A DNA stretch of 64,000 nt from Hofstenia miamia. Its lineage: Eukaryota > Xenacoelomorpha > Acoela > Hofsteniidae. The notes below the pieces were generated by a model. The model had not been told where the DNA came from. It did not search any database and worked only from the letters and a program-made list of their open reading frames with translations. Positions 1 to 13,133 of the stretch are shown piece after piece. Each line of letters opens with the position of its first letter. Position 1 is the first letter of the stretch. The translations under genes and the position numbers were made by a program. The DNA lies in NCBI GenBank assembly GCA_900660155.1, contig CABFPE010000121.1, positions 623,071-687,070 on the forward strand, given 5' to 3'.

Positions 1-1082
1 CCCAGAGTTGCATCCCGACTGACCGGCAGGTTTTAGAGCCCGGCTGACTACAGTCTGTATTTTACAGAAAGTTTTTTTTCGAAACATGTAGCCTTTCATA
101 AACCATCTAAACATAATAATCACCTTTCTATCTTGCGGCTTAATATTCTTAGTGGTTATTTCTTAATGATCGTAAATATTTAGTTAGAAATTTTTCAAAT
201 CTATTTCGCAAATATGCTAATATTGTTATTTGCAACTGTAATGTAAAGTTATTTTAATTAATATATTAAATATTCGGTTTGGTTGTTTTAGCAGATCACT
301 CTTGAAGAAAACATGTCACTTCCTAGTTGCATCCAGTAGTATGCAAAATTCATAGGGAAATATGACGTAGTAACTACTACACGTAACAGGATTCTACCGG
401 CCGCAAAATATATGAACACCGGCCGGAACTTTTGGAGGGCACCAAAATCTGGCGGCTTGTGCAGCACTGGCTTACGCAGGTATACGCTGTATAACTTCCA
501 CCTAAGATGATCTACTAGCGTATACATGCAGGAAATTATTGCGTTTTTGTGAAATCTAACCCTATGCTACTGCGATTAACATTGAGTAGATTTGATTCTG
601 AAATTTTGGCGATCACTCTATTTGTTGAAATCGTTATAATATGTTATAAGCCATCTAGTAACGAAATATCTTGTCACATTTTAAATGATTCTATTGAATT
701 AAAAAATATTTCACGTACATATATATTAATAATTTTAACCACGTTTCATTGAAGGGAATGCATCGTGAACGCAAATTGCATCGTAGCATTGATGGGTATT
801 CAATAAAACAACTGTATTCGACCCCATTCAGAATTTCATCAATACCCACACCCGGACGGTCTATTGATTCCCTTAAACGATCCAACCATCGATTCACTTT
901 CCCAAACAAAATTATATTGTTAACATAAAAATGTACATGATTTGCAAACAAATAAATATGGCAGGAGAAATTCAATTTTTAAAATTCTGTAATTAGTGCA
1001 AACATTGCATTTTATACAGTTTATTATAACTGACAATTTCCATGCGTAGCCTGCTTCCTGAGGGAACTAGTGTTCTGCGGTA
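1..1082. other. gene-free AT-rich DNA
   Basis: Two small CCGGCCG patches at 396-425. A minus-strand frame at 691-975 of 94 codons matches nothing I know and contains a local hairpin (TTGATGGGTATT against a CATCAATACCCA stretch). I see no supported gene. Confidence 0.5.
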
Positions 1083-1640
1083 ATGGCCGCCACGGCTTAT
1101 CCATTAGCCGGCTTTAGCCACGACCAACGGCCGGCTGCGGCCAAAGATTTTGTTTTACTGCCAAAATACCGGCTAAGATTCATTGCTAAACACTATGATG
1201 AAAAATTTATTTCCATGATTTTATTTGTATTTATGTTTTTAAAACTTATTAGCTTTGATCATGTTTTTAGTTATTCGAACTATGGTGTCTTACAGATTTG
1301 TCAACGAATATTTTCATTTTCAATATTCCTTACTTATAATCGTATTTTAGAAATGTTTATTAAATAATAGGAAGAGCAATTGAAAAAATTCTGATTGCAC
1401 AATGTTTTTTAAAAAATCCCGAGCTAAAACGAGCTTCATTGAAAGATTTTCTGTGGCGAGCAGAGCCGAGCAGAGCCGAGCCGAACTTACTCAAAACTTA
1501 AACTAGCCGAGCCGAGCTTAGAAATTAAGGCTCGTTGACAAGTCGTTTCATTGAAAATTGCAACATTTCAATTAGTAATAGCAAGAAGCGCCGACTACAG
1601 CAAAAATCACGGCTAAAGCATTACGGCCAATGGCCGGCTA
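1083..1640. repeat. GCCGGC-rich repeat patches either side of hAT MITE copy 1
   Basis: 1085-1180 and 1585-1640 are islands of GGCC/GCCGGCT/CTTTAGCC motifs in otherwise AT-rich DNA, partly in inverted orientation (GCTTTAGCCACG against CGGCTAAAGC). They may be the ends of an older element that copy 1 (1293-1545) entered. The ATG-initiated frame through the left patch is not recognisable. Confidence 0.35.
1293..1545 (-). mobile_element. hAT-type MITE (GGCTC family), copy 1, inverted and internally deleted
   Basis: Matches the copies at 11677 and 35033 in reverse orientation. It has the ACTTGTCAACGAGCC end near 1545, GGCTCGGCTCG subterminal repeats at 1455-1520, the CGAGCTAAAACGAGC stretch, and CAGATTTGTCAACG at 1293. 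About 120 bp of interior is missing. The ends are diverged and I see no convincing target duplication. Confidence 0.7.
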
Positions 1641-2269
1641 AGATCAAAATATTTCGTTTTTTCTTCATTATATATAATTAGTTACGTGTTTTATAAGAAA
1701 CCAAACTAAATATGTCGAAGATCATTGTCATCAGCATATAAACATTTCTACCCTGTATGCATTGAGGTAGTTTAATATTTTGTTTATTTCACTTGACATC
1801 AATGTGATATATTCTCTCAATTTAATATAAACATATATAAATCTTTGAAAGTAAAGCATGCTAAATAATGGCTATGCGTTGGGAATGGTGGCTTGGGCCA
1901 AAGCATTAGAAAAGAGGGTCCAACATTTATAAAAATATGCTATTACACAAAACAAAAACGTAGTAATTTTATATAATTTATAAGCATAACGTTGCAAAAT
2001 GTAATCTGTATTTTGAAAATTGATATTTCTATCACATTCTCTTTTGAAATTCAATTTAACATTTTCAATTTCAGCATATGTATTGAGTTAATTTGAAATT
2101 GCTAACACTCCATTTTGGTCTAGCAAACAGAATCAATTCTTGAAATTTTTTGATAAGCATCATAAAAATGGCTTAAAATGGTCCGAAATGGCGTTAATTC
2201 AAGTGAGCTGGGTAGGACTTTGAAAAGAATGCAGTGCCAAGGATGTTCATTTCGTAAGAATGGTAGCCA
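1641..2269. other. gene-free AT-rich DNA
   Basis: No recognisable coding or structured element beyond the flanking repeats. Confidence 0.6.
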
Positions 2270-2430
2270 TTAGAGAGTGCCATCGGGCACCCGATAACCC
2301 GACCCGATTTCGGGTTTCGGATCGGGTCAGATATCCAAATGTCGGATCGCGTTCGAGTGCAAGGATTTGATTTACAATTAAAAAAATACTGATGTTAATT
2401 AAAGAAATATCCAAGACGCTAAGTAATACC
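2270..2430. repeat. CCCGACCCGA/TCGGGT dispersed repeat, copy A
   Basis: 2281-2350 is CpG-rich (CCCGATAACCCGACCCGATTTCGGG in two runs) and is followed by GACGCTAAGTAATACCAAT at 2412. The same order occurs at 32515-32698, so this is a dispersed family, not a promoter island. Confidence 0.55.
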
Positions 2431-2531
2431 AATTGCTGTTTCCAATGATTGGTGTTAATGATCATTTGATTGGACCCAATTCCACAACATCAAATCAAAG
2501 TCAACGTTTCCGCTCGGGTAGTGTTCCGATA

Positions 2532-2534
<3 letters not shown>

Positions 2535-2572
<38 letters not shown>
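2535..2572. repeat. (TA)n microsatellite
   Basis: About 19 TA units. Confidence 0.95.
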
Positions 2573-2576
<4 letters not shown>

Positions 2577-4723
2577 ATACATTTGTTCAACAACCGACGA
2601 TAATAAAGGAATCTTCTATCGGGGATGTTGCAGAGGAGATAAAGTATCTCACAGAGAAGCTTCAAATCAATGAGTTAAATATAATATGAGTGGTTAGAAC
2701 CTAAAAGCAAAGGAATGTCCAGTAATTCAAAAGAGCTTTTTAAGTATTTAAACCATACCTGAAACAATGTAACTCTGCTGAATGCGACGACATTCTTCAT
2801 TAATGAATAATATTTTATCAGATTTGAAATAGTCATTTCTCATAGCCAATTGGTTCAATCTGATGTTTGCCAAAATCAAAGGACCACTAGTGTTCAGGTG
2901 AACAATTTGATTCGTGGCTTCTTCATCATTGGAATTTAACTACTCGAAATCACGAAAGCGAAACACATGGACCCCCAGAAAGGAATTAATATTTTACAAA
3001 TATAAAGTGGAATATACCTGATTTTGAGACTGCTATGTGTGAAACTCTTTCAGGCATGGATTATAGTTGTATTAATAGGAAACTAAAACTCAATACGACA
3101 GTATGTGTATTATAAATATATGTACAGTACTTAATGTCTTATTTAATAATACCCTTGATAACAAAATATAAAAGAATTAGTGTTTAACAATCGTCAAATA
3201 CGCCAAATTATATCATTTCGATATTGGGCCTTTGGCATAAATTGCTTTGTATATGCTGCTTTTTGAATTTACATGTACCTTGTAACTGTAATTATTGTAA
3301 GATGCCTATTTAATACTATAAACTATTATTATACACAAATAATATCAAACATTATTTCTTCAAAACCAAACTTAAATGAATGACTATTAGTAGTCCCTAA
3401 TTACATCATTTGGATGCACACGATTTTTTCTAGTGAGATTGTTAATGCGGCGACCCTAAATATCATATGCCCAATAGCCAAAGACTTATATGATCGCTTC
3501 TAGTAGATTTAAATAATTTTTGCATTAAAATTTTAATAACACAAATATCATCAATGAAGTTCACGTAGTTAGTAAGCTTTAATCACTTTGATTAGATCAA
3601 TGAAATTCAAATTATAAGCAATCTTCCTGAAAGTCACATAGAAATGAATTGATAATTATTTATGGAAGATGAGTAGATTGCCAACTTTCAGGAAAATCTT
3701 AATAAAATTTTTGAAATATCAATAGCTTTATTTAAAATGGACAGAAAATATATTCTACTCAATATTTCTGAGCCATTTTAAAAAATTATAAACTGGTATT
3801 GTGAAGTGACAAATTTTTCTACAGATAACTGATGTTATGAACCTTCTATAATGTCTTGCACACATAACTACATGCTAAGTATAATTTCATATAGAAACTG
3901 TCCCAAATTCATACAGTCAATTCCAACTCGAAGCCTATCAAATTTCAAGCAGTATTCTTTCAGACCGGCAAAATGAAAATGTATATTCTCGAAAAAAAAT
4001 TTTTGGAGAATAGTTATGACTTAATATTTTTATATAAATCAATTTTTTGTTAATATCAAGACAAATGATAAAAAAGTGTCTCCTCATAAAGCCAATATTG
4101 ACCGGAAATTTCAATTAGGATCTTAATCACGAAATTTTTAAAATTTATTCAAGATTATGTAAAACTTAGACTGGCAATATTTTAGCAAGCTGAATCTTTT
4201 TTAACTCAAAACAGACAGAAAAATACAGTCGTTAATGGATCGAAAATGACTTGTTTAATGATTCGAATTAAAATAGATGGGTTTGGTTATCTAGAAAATG
4301 TATATAGCATCACACATTTGTTAGAAGAGTTCGAAGCTTATGTTTGGACAACAAGAATGATCATCGTCAGCTTTTGCATTACTCCTGCCAGCTATACTGC
4401 TTAATATATTTATTAATACAAATCATTCTGATATTTCTAAAACACAGCATATATTAAGTAAAATATTTATATACTTCATGGGGAATAGAGCTAAGATAAT
4501 ATATAGGAAGCTCCAAGATTCATCGATGCTGCAGAGATTGTTTTATGCGTAATCCACGAATCATTGAGCTGCAAAAATTCAGTATTGCAAAGAGGGAATT
4601 AAGAAACATTGGTCCAGAATTTCAATTAATTATAAATTTTGCAAAATATTATAATTAGTTTTTGTAATGGTATATTTTTCCATGATCGAGAATAAGAAAC
4701 AAGTCTCGTCATAGTCACCCCAG
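2573..4723. other. gene-free AT-rich DNA
   Basis: Between the (TA)n array and the satellite. Nothing recognisable on either strand. Confidence 0.6.
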
Positions 4724-6488
4724 ACATGATGTGATCCAATACATAATGACATGATGTGATCCAATACATAATGACATGATGTGATCCAATACATAATGAC
4801 ATGATGTCATCCAATACATAATGACATGATGTCATCCAATACATAATGACATGATGTGATCCAATACATAATGACATGATGTGATCCAATACATAATGAC
4901 ATGATGTGATCCAATACATAATGACATGATGTGATCCAATACATAATGACATGATGTGATCCAATACATAATGACATGATGTGATCCAATACATAATGAC
5001 ATGATGTGATCCAATACATAATGACATGATGTGATCCAATACATAATGACATGATGTGATCCAATACATAATGACATGATGTGATCCAATACATAATGAC
5101 ATGATGTGATCCAATACATAATGACATGATGTGATCCAATACATAATGACATGATGTGATCCAATACATAATGACATGATGTGATCCAATACATAATGAC
5201 ATGATGTGATCCAATACATAATGACATGATGTGATCCAATACATAATGACATGATGTGATCCAATACATAATGACATGATGTGATCCAATACATAATGAC
5301 ATGATGTGATCCAATACATAATGACATGATGTGATCCAATACATAATGACATGATGTGATCCAATACATAATGACATGATGTGATCCAATACATAATGAC
5401 ATGATGTGATCCAATACATAATGACATGATGTGATCCAATACATAATGACATGATGTGATCCAATACATAATGACATGATGTGATCCAATACATAATGAC
5501 ATGATGTGATCCAATACATAATGACATGATGTGATCCAATACATAATGACATGATGTGATCCAATACATAATGACATGATGTGATCCAATACATAATGAC
5601 ATGATGTGATCCAATACATAATGACATGATGTGATCCAATACATAATGACATGATGTGATCCAATACATAATGACATGATGTGATCCAATACATAATGAC
5701 ATGATGTGATCCAATACATAATGACATGATGTGATCCAATACATAATGACATGATGTGATCCAATACATAATGACATGATGTGATCCAATACATAATGAC
5801 ATGATGTGATCCAATACATAATGACATGATGTGATCCAATACATAATGACATGATGTGATCCAATACATAATGACATGATGTGATCCAATACATAATGAC
5901 ATGATGTGATCCAATACATAATGACATGATGTGATCCAATACATAATGACATGATGTGATCCAATACATAATGACATGATGTGATCCAATACATAATGAC
6001 ATGATGTGATCCAATACATAATGACATGATGTGATCCAATACATAATGACATGATGTGATCCAATACATAATGACATGATGTGATCCAATACATAATGAC
6101 ATGATGTGATCCAATACATAATGACATGATGTGATCCAATACATAATGACATGATGTGATCCAATACATAATGACATGATGTGATCCAATACATAATGAC
6201 ATGATGTGATCCAATACATAATGACATGATGTGATCCAATACATAATGACATGATGTGATCCAATACATAATGACATGATGTGATCCAATACATAATGAC
6301 ATGATGTGATCCAATACATAATGACATGATGTGATCCAATACATAATGACATGATGTGATCCAATACATAATGACATGATGTGATCCAATACATAATGAC
6401 ATGATGTGATCCAATACATAATGACATGATGTCATCCAATACATAATGACATGATGTGATCCAATACATAATGACAGGATGGGATCCA
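4724..6488. repeat. 25-bp satellite array, about 71 units
   Basis: Head-to-tail units of 25 bp (plus strand ACATGATGTGATCCAATACA followed by TAATG). Units 6 to 68 appear identical by eye. Units 4, 5 and 69 share one G-to-C change in GTGATCC, and the last unit is degenerate. Because 25 is not a multiple of 3 and the minus strand of the unit has no stop in any phase, all three minus frames stay open for more than 540 codons. These are not genes. There are no spacers, so it is not a CRISPR array. Its true length may differ from the assembled one. Confidence 0.97.
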
Positions 6489-8029
6489 AAAAGCTCTGAT
6501 GCGAAATGACTCGAACACGTTTGTTAAATTAGAAATATGAGTGCATTGCTCTACGATTGTATCTAGGACTAAAACTTTTAACATCAAATGAAACAATTTC
6601 TAACATGAATTATCATCTCCAGTGAAAATACTATCAGTCCCATAATTCAGTCCTTACCTTTATGACATTATTCATATGGTATGTCTCTTGTCTACCCTTC
6701 TCAAGGACGTGTGCTCACCATTAAAAATGGATTTCCATAACATGGAATATAATGGGAAGACTGCACAGCTTGGCAGATATTTCAGACGTTTTCTAATGTC
6801 TACAACATTTTCAGTTCTAGGGATACCCAGTGATGAAAATCTATATACTATTTAACCCTATTTGCGATAGGGGGTGATTCCTCCTCTTCTGACATTTACT
6901 TTTATAATATGAGAAGAATTCTGAAATATTTGAAGTTAGTATTGTTAACAATATTTAAAAAATCGTGTTTTTTCCAATTACATTTTTTGCATGAAGCCTT
7001 TACATTTGCTTTAAATTAAAAGGCCTCCCATAAAATTTTGCCTATTGCGAAATCCCAAAACTTCAAAAATATCATGAATTTTTCTCTACTTGAGAGTGAT
7101 GAGGTTATCACCTATCGGAAGGCCTCCTTTTATAGAGAAAAGATTGTTTTTGTGACGACAACTCTTTATGGGAAATATTCAGTAGAAAAAAAAAGTGGAT
7201 TGAATCTATCCCCCTTAGGAATTCAACAAAAAAATAACATGTGGCAAATAGGCTTAGGTAAATATTAACTATAAAAATATTACATCTTCAAATATTAAAT
7301 TATATCTATAATATAAGTTAAAACAAAAGTAGCGGAGTGCAATAGCTAGTTGAATAGACCTGAATTTGCAGAAGAATAATATAATATTGTTTTTATTCTA
7401 ACTACACAGGAAAATTGTATAGAAATACAATTGTAGAGTTCAAAATGATTTCTGCGCTCTCACCACCTCCACATTTTCAGGAAAAGTAAATCAATTTCGG
7501 AAAAAGTAATATCGAATTCAGAAAAAGTAGAATACAATACATAACGTTCAGAATCTTCAAGTTTTTATAAGCTAAGTCACGACGAAGGCATACAAGATAT
7601 TAAAAGAGCGGATTTATAGATCCCCCTCCTCTCCAAGAAATTCAATTTTCCATTAAGTAGGAGCGTAGCCCCTCCAAATAATTTCTGCCTCGGACATACT
7701 CTTGGAAAGCATCCTACTGCTTTTCAACATCTTGTCACCCTTGAACGCTTTGTGCAATTTGAAGACTCGACATGTTGCCAACTTGACAACATTGCTTTAT
7801 TTCTACAGATCTGCTGGAGTTTAGTGAAAGTCTCTGTCGAGGTTCTTCCAAATAAACATAGAATTTCACATTGATTTGTTGATCAATGTCTTTTGTGTTA
7901 CCACAGAAAATAACACCAAAATATTTTAATTTTCTTCTTAATGATGCTTTCCGTGTACCTAAGGAGCACGTGAGTATATAATATACTTTATGTGCATTAC
8001 CACGATTTTCAATAATGAGATTTTAGATA
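6489..8029. other. gene-free AT-rich DNA
   Basis: A 76-codon frame at 7038-7268 is not recognisable. 7610-7690 has CCCCTCC/GGAGCGTAGCCCCTCC-like repeat debris. Confidence 0.55.
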
Positions 8030-8430
8030 ATACTACTAATAATAATAATTATTATTTTTATTTTTAAAATCCTCTGTATACATAATTACTGTAGAAATAA
8101 AGTGATAAGCACTTAAGATTTTACAAATAGTTTTTTTCTGGTTCAATGACTAAGCTTGGTTGTTGGAATTGATTGAATTCTTTGTTAATTTAAATAGTTG
8201 ATTTGTCTTGGCTTCAAATACATTTCTTTTAAAGTCTTGAATTAATTTTTTTTCTTTAAATTGAGGTGGTAATTCATTCCATAAGTCAATTCAAAAATTT
8301 GTAAATGAGTTCTTCATCATATTTTTCCTAAATTTAAGTTTTTTATAAGAATTTGTTATTAAATGTATTTTAGTTGGTATTTTGTTTCTTGTCTTCAATT
8401 TGAAAAATATTTCTAGAGATCTTAGTATTT
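8030..8430 (-). mobile_element. LINE 3' tail, minus orientation, copy 1
   Basis: Begins with (TAA)n at 8036 (an (ATT)n tail on the minus strand), then TTTTAAAATCCTCTGTA, GTGATAAGCACTTA and CTTGGTTGTTGGAATTGATTGA. The last block recurs almost unchanged at about 41429, and the AACACTTAT block recurs at 12840 and 15948. I interpret this as the 3' UTR of a 5'-truncated LINE. No RT remains. Confidence 0.5.
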
Positions 8431-11400
8431 GTAGATATCCTAATAAAATAAGTAGTTATCTTCTTTGATTGTAGTTTGATTTTTTCTTTCACAGATGATA
8501 TTGATACTTCAATTAAAAATTCTTTCTCGTTTGATCTTCACTCTTTTATAGAGAGTTGTTAATAAACAGGCTGAATATATATAATGTAGCAATATTGATT
8601 TGTATTAATTGTTGAGGAGAAGAACACGTTTCCAAAATATAATTTTTGGTGTTACAAGAATTTCTTTTTCTAAAAAAAAATGCATTGATACTCCAATTGA
8701 AAATTTGTGTAGGTAAAGTGTGCTGTAATATTTCGTTTTTTCATTCATATTCAAGTTTCCCAATTAATAAAAATATAATTTCATGTGGTTTTCCAACAGT
8801 TAAAAATATATAAAGCATTTTCGAATAATGTATTTCAAGATTTATGTAAGCATCGTTTCTATGCAAATTATTAAATCATATCATAAGCTAGCCTAAATTG
8901 GTCGATTGCTTGCGATAAACTTTCATGTATCAATCTGAAATTTGTACAATTGTTCTAGGTTAGCATCCAACTAAATTCTATTGCATAATTCAAATCATGC
9001 AGCCATTGCGAATAAGATATTTATTTTTGTTTCCAACCATAGAACCACAGTTTTAGGGATTTACTGCACTGATCCCATCATTTTCACTGCTGTCAAATTT
9101 GTCCTTAAGAATATTTATGTCTCAAACATATACTATTTTCATTTAATCTAAGGAATAACATAACTTATTACGCATTTCAATATTTCAATATTTTATACAT
9201 ATACAAAATGCAAGCAAATAATGATCTTGCATCAAATAAAAAATCATTTTATTGTTTCATAGCCATCTAGTGGCAGAATAATGCATTTAATATTATTGAA
9301 ACCGAATATAATTTGTGTTCAATTTTCAATTAACCGAAATTTTACTGATTATTAATGAAGAAGTTATATTGCGTAATGCTGTTTCTTTAAAGTTTCTAAT
9401 GATAATTTTGCTAAATTTCATGTAATTATATTAAAATTTTAACTATTCTCTTTTTAAATACATAAATATTACTTCATAAAATTTGACGTTGAGCTATAAA
9501 ATCAAGATATAAAACAGTGATTCTTAGAGAGAGAAGAATAATTGCAAGTCATTGTAAAATTATTACTATTTTAAATTGATGAATGTAACTACATTAACTA
9601 ATCAAAAATTCGAAATGTATCTTTTTCATAGTACTAATATTCAGTTTGCACATACATGCACAATTAACTTACATTAAAAAATATGACAAAGATAGTAATA
9701 GTGAAGTCGACTTTATAAGGTTTGGAATATAAATCAAATTAGCACACATCATAAGGTATAGTAAATATAATTGGACATTTAAACAATTCCAAGTCTATCG
9801 ATATCTCACGAAAGCAATCTTAGGAATCTCAACATATGTGGGATATCGATTTTTGAAAATAAAGCTTTGTCTTAATTACTAATTTTGGAAATTTTTCATT
9901 AAATAAACTTAATAAAATTTTATAAATTTAATCTAAGGACTAAACTAGGAGTTTTATGTAAATATTATTATCAAAATTTACAAGTTTAGTTTATTTATAT
10001 AAACTTTTAATTTTCCACAGGCTTGTGTTTTGTAATTTTTTTTAAGTGTCTTCGTGTCTTTTTTTGTTTTTTTTAAAGTGTTTTTACTGCATTTGTAGCT
10101 TAGTTTTGTCATTTTATGTAGATTATAGTTGTTGTGTTAACAGAAATTGTAAATTTTGTACATATTGTATATAATTTATAATTTGTAAATATGACAAGTT
10201 CTACTGAATGGACAAGACATTGAAATAAAGCTATTGAACAATTAAAAACTTTCGCAAGTTTCTAACTAACAAGATCGATCCTCTTCAAAGCAGTCACATT
10301 AACATCAAGTGAATCTCTATCGTAAAAATACTTGAAGTTGTTAACATTTTGTACACTTAGAATCCTTAAGTAAAAGTACATCTTCATAACTCATGGAGTA
10401 AGAACTACTTCATATTATGGTTGAACATAAGTATTGAAATATACATTAGCTACAGATGCACCAACTAATTATTTCAATTTTAAATTCGGCACACTTTTTG
10501 GTAAATACGTATGCTGTATTGACCTGCAAACAAATGCAACTTGTCGTGATTTTAAATTGATTTAATTTGGTAAAACGCAAATCTAGTAGCAATGTACAAA
10601 ATATAGAATATACTACTATCATTAATATTTAGGTCAATATTCATGTTTTTCGATGCTATAACAGTCTATATACTAGTCTTGAAATATAAAAAATATTTAA
10701 TTAGGATAAAAACATATCAACAAATTTCTATTTTTAAATAATTTATAGCAATTGGAAAACATAATATTTTTTCTGAAAAAATTATATCCAGATTTTAAAG
10801 AATTTTGTCCATTTTTTAAACAAGGATAACCTGTTGTATTCTTAGTTATTAACCTGACTAATCTGTCCGGATTATTCTATCCCGATGCCCACCTTTAATT
10901 ACAATAGTGTTAAATCCATTCTATTTTTCGCAATCTTTCAACAAATAATTTTTCTTTGACTTCAGAAAGTAATTGTAATTCTACAATATTTACTACAGTA
11001 ATGGTACGGTAGACTAACGCTTACAAGAATCATATATTTGGTATAAGATCGTGTCATCCGATGCAGTGGAATATCCTAGAAGTTACCAATGCCATAATTG
11101 CAAACTATGTCAAAAAAGAGCAAATATTAGATTCTCTTAAAGCTGGAAGTGATACTCGACCTTGAACTGAGTTTCATGACCGTCAATTTCATTTCAAGAA
11201 TGTATCCAGAATCATTGAATTGATGACATTTCTGAGAACATTCACAAGATTCTTGAAGAGATGTAGTTTGCATCAAAGCCAATAACACATCTTGTAACAG
11301 CTGAATATTATCTCAAGTCCTAGTTGTGTAAATCATGGGTTACAGACAGCAAGCTCTTCTGGTCATTAAATGAGGAAGTCATCAAGCAGTTGAATTTTAA

Positions 11401-11676
11401 GTATTTCAAAAGCATCTCTGCACTATATTTCAAATTTCTTGCATTCATGGCGTAATTAAGAGTTCAAGCCGGACACAAATGTCTCCACAATGTCATATTA
11501 ATGCTGGATTTTTTAACTCAAAAGTGTATACTAGAATTATACAATTTTGATAAATTATTTATGATTTTGTGTTTATCCAATTCACTAAGCTCTGAAATTT
11601 ATTAACATTAATGTGTACCAGGTGGTACGCAGCTATACAGTGTTAATAACAAGCAAACAAGCTTTTTTATATTTTT
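8431..11676. other. gene-free AT-rich DNA
   Basis: Apart from the transcript-end-like stretch at 10000-10250 I see nothing. 11030-11480 is locally less AT-rich but has stops in all frames. Confidence 0.55.
10000..10250 (+). other. possible retroelement or transcript 3' end
   Basis: T-rich stretch with ATTGTATATAATTTATAATT and then GACATTGAAATAAAGC (an AATAAA signal) at about 10222. It resembles the 3' end of a transcript or LINE on the plus strand, but no coding remnant adjoins it. Confidence 0.25.
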
Positions 11677-12051
11677 CAGACTTGCCAACGAGCCGTCATT
11701 TCTAAGCTTGGCTCGACTCGGCTTGGCTCGCTTAAATTTTGAGTAAGTTCATCTCGGCTCGGCTGGCCACAGAAAATCTTTCAATGAGGCTCATTTCAGC
11801 TCGGTATTTTTTTAAAAAATATTGTGTTCTCAGAATTGTATCCTATTATTTAATAAACATTTCTAAAATATGATTATAAGTAAAGAATATTGAATGAAAA
11901 AATAAGAGAAATCTGCATAATCAAATTAACAAGCAGCAATATAAATTTGGTTTGCTTAAAACCGCTCGTTTTGGGCTCGTTGTATATACAATACAATGTT
12001 CAAGCTAGGTTCGGCTCGGCTAGTTAGAAGCTCGGCTCATTGACAAGTCTG
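11677..12051 (+). mobile_element. hAT-type MITE (GGCTC family), copy 2
   Basis: 375 bp. The terminal inverted repeats begin CAGACTTGCCAACGAGCCG (left) and CAGACTTGTCAATGAGCCG (right, reverse complement). A perfect 8-bp duplication ATATTTTT flanks it at 11669-11676 and 12052-12059. Reiterated GGCTCG pentamer-like repeats lie just inside both ends. An 8-bp duplication with CAG-starting ends is typical of hAT. There is no coding capacity, so it is non-autonomous. Confidence 0.88.
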
Positions 12052-12774
12052 ATATTTTTCAAATAGGCTCAAAAATAGAATTTCTCCCAACGATGAAATT
12101 TTGCTTATGGGAATAGGTACCAAACTAAAATAGGTGAATGATTAATCTCATAAGTCACCCTTTTATCCCCCAAGTATCATACATCTTTGGTCAAAACCTA
12201 TGAGACCCTTCTAAAGTTGCTAAGTTTTGAACAAATTAAAAGTTGCCAATATTCCAAATACATCTTCGAAAAACAAGATTTCAATGAATGTAGGGTTTGC
12301 CTAAGTCTTACCAGCACTGACTACCTACTCTATGAAATAAAGACAGAATAATCAAAAATTGGAATTTCATAGATATATTATCACCGCTTTATCATTCGAC
12401 GCTGTTTATTGAGGGAGTATAATTAACAAATAAACTAAACCTTTGTTTTTATTTCATTTTTCCTATGACTTTGTGCAAAATTTTAGCAAAGATTTAATTG
12501 TAATTTACAATTGAAAAATTATGCTGCTGCTATTTGGCTTTCCAATTTCGTCACCCACTTCTCATGGGAATTACTTTGGCTTCTATTTCCCATGAATTTC
12601 TCAAGAGAACTCATTCCCATTAGCATGCATAAAATTAAGTTATCGAATTTTGAACTTAGCAAGGTTGTTGACCGGGTTATATCCGAGAAATGAAAGAGTA
12701 TTCAATGGATTAAAAATACATCCAACTATTTTTATATGTAAGACTTTCCAACTAAAAATGGTAGACCATTGGAT

Positions 12775-13080
12775 TAATAATAATAATAATAATAATAATA
12801 TTTATTTAATTCTTTTGTTTTTTTACAAATCAAGTGATTAACACTTATGAAGAATTAAAACAATAAATATAAATTAACTTTGTTCTGAAAAAATACTTTG
12901 TCTTGGTTTCAAAAGTTTATTGTCCTTGATGGTATAAATAGTTGGTTTTCATTGTTCAATAGCTTTGTTATAGCTTATAGACTTTGTCCTATAATTTGAT
13001 TAGATCTCTTTAGCATTTATCGTATTTAATAAAAATATTTTTCGAGTAAATTTTAGATTTAGATAAGAATTACTAAGGTA
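12775..13080 (-). mobile_element. LINE 3' tail, minus orientation, copy 2
   Basis: (TAA)n at 12776-12801, followed by TTTATTTAATTCTTTTGTTT, GTGATTAACACTTATGAAGA and CTTTGTCTTGGTTTCAAAAG. The order is the same as at 8030. Confidence 0.45.
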
Positions 13081-13133
13081 CAAAACTCAAGGAACAAAAA
13101 TTTACTATACATAGGTATTAGTTATACATGCAA

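Noticed and set aside
4724-6488. CRISPR-like array
   Set aside because: Units are directly adjacent with no variable spacers, and the window is animal nuclear DNA.
4626-6489. Three overlapping minus-strand frames of 545-597 codons
   Set aside because: They are translations of the 25-bp satellite, open only because the unit lacks stops in any phase; the same 25-residue peptide appears in every frame.
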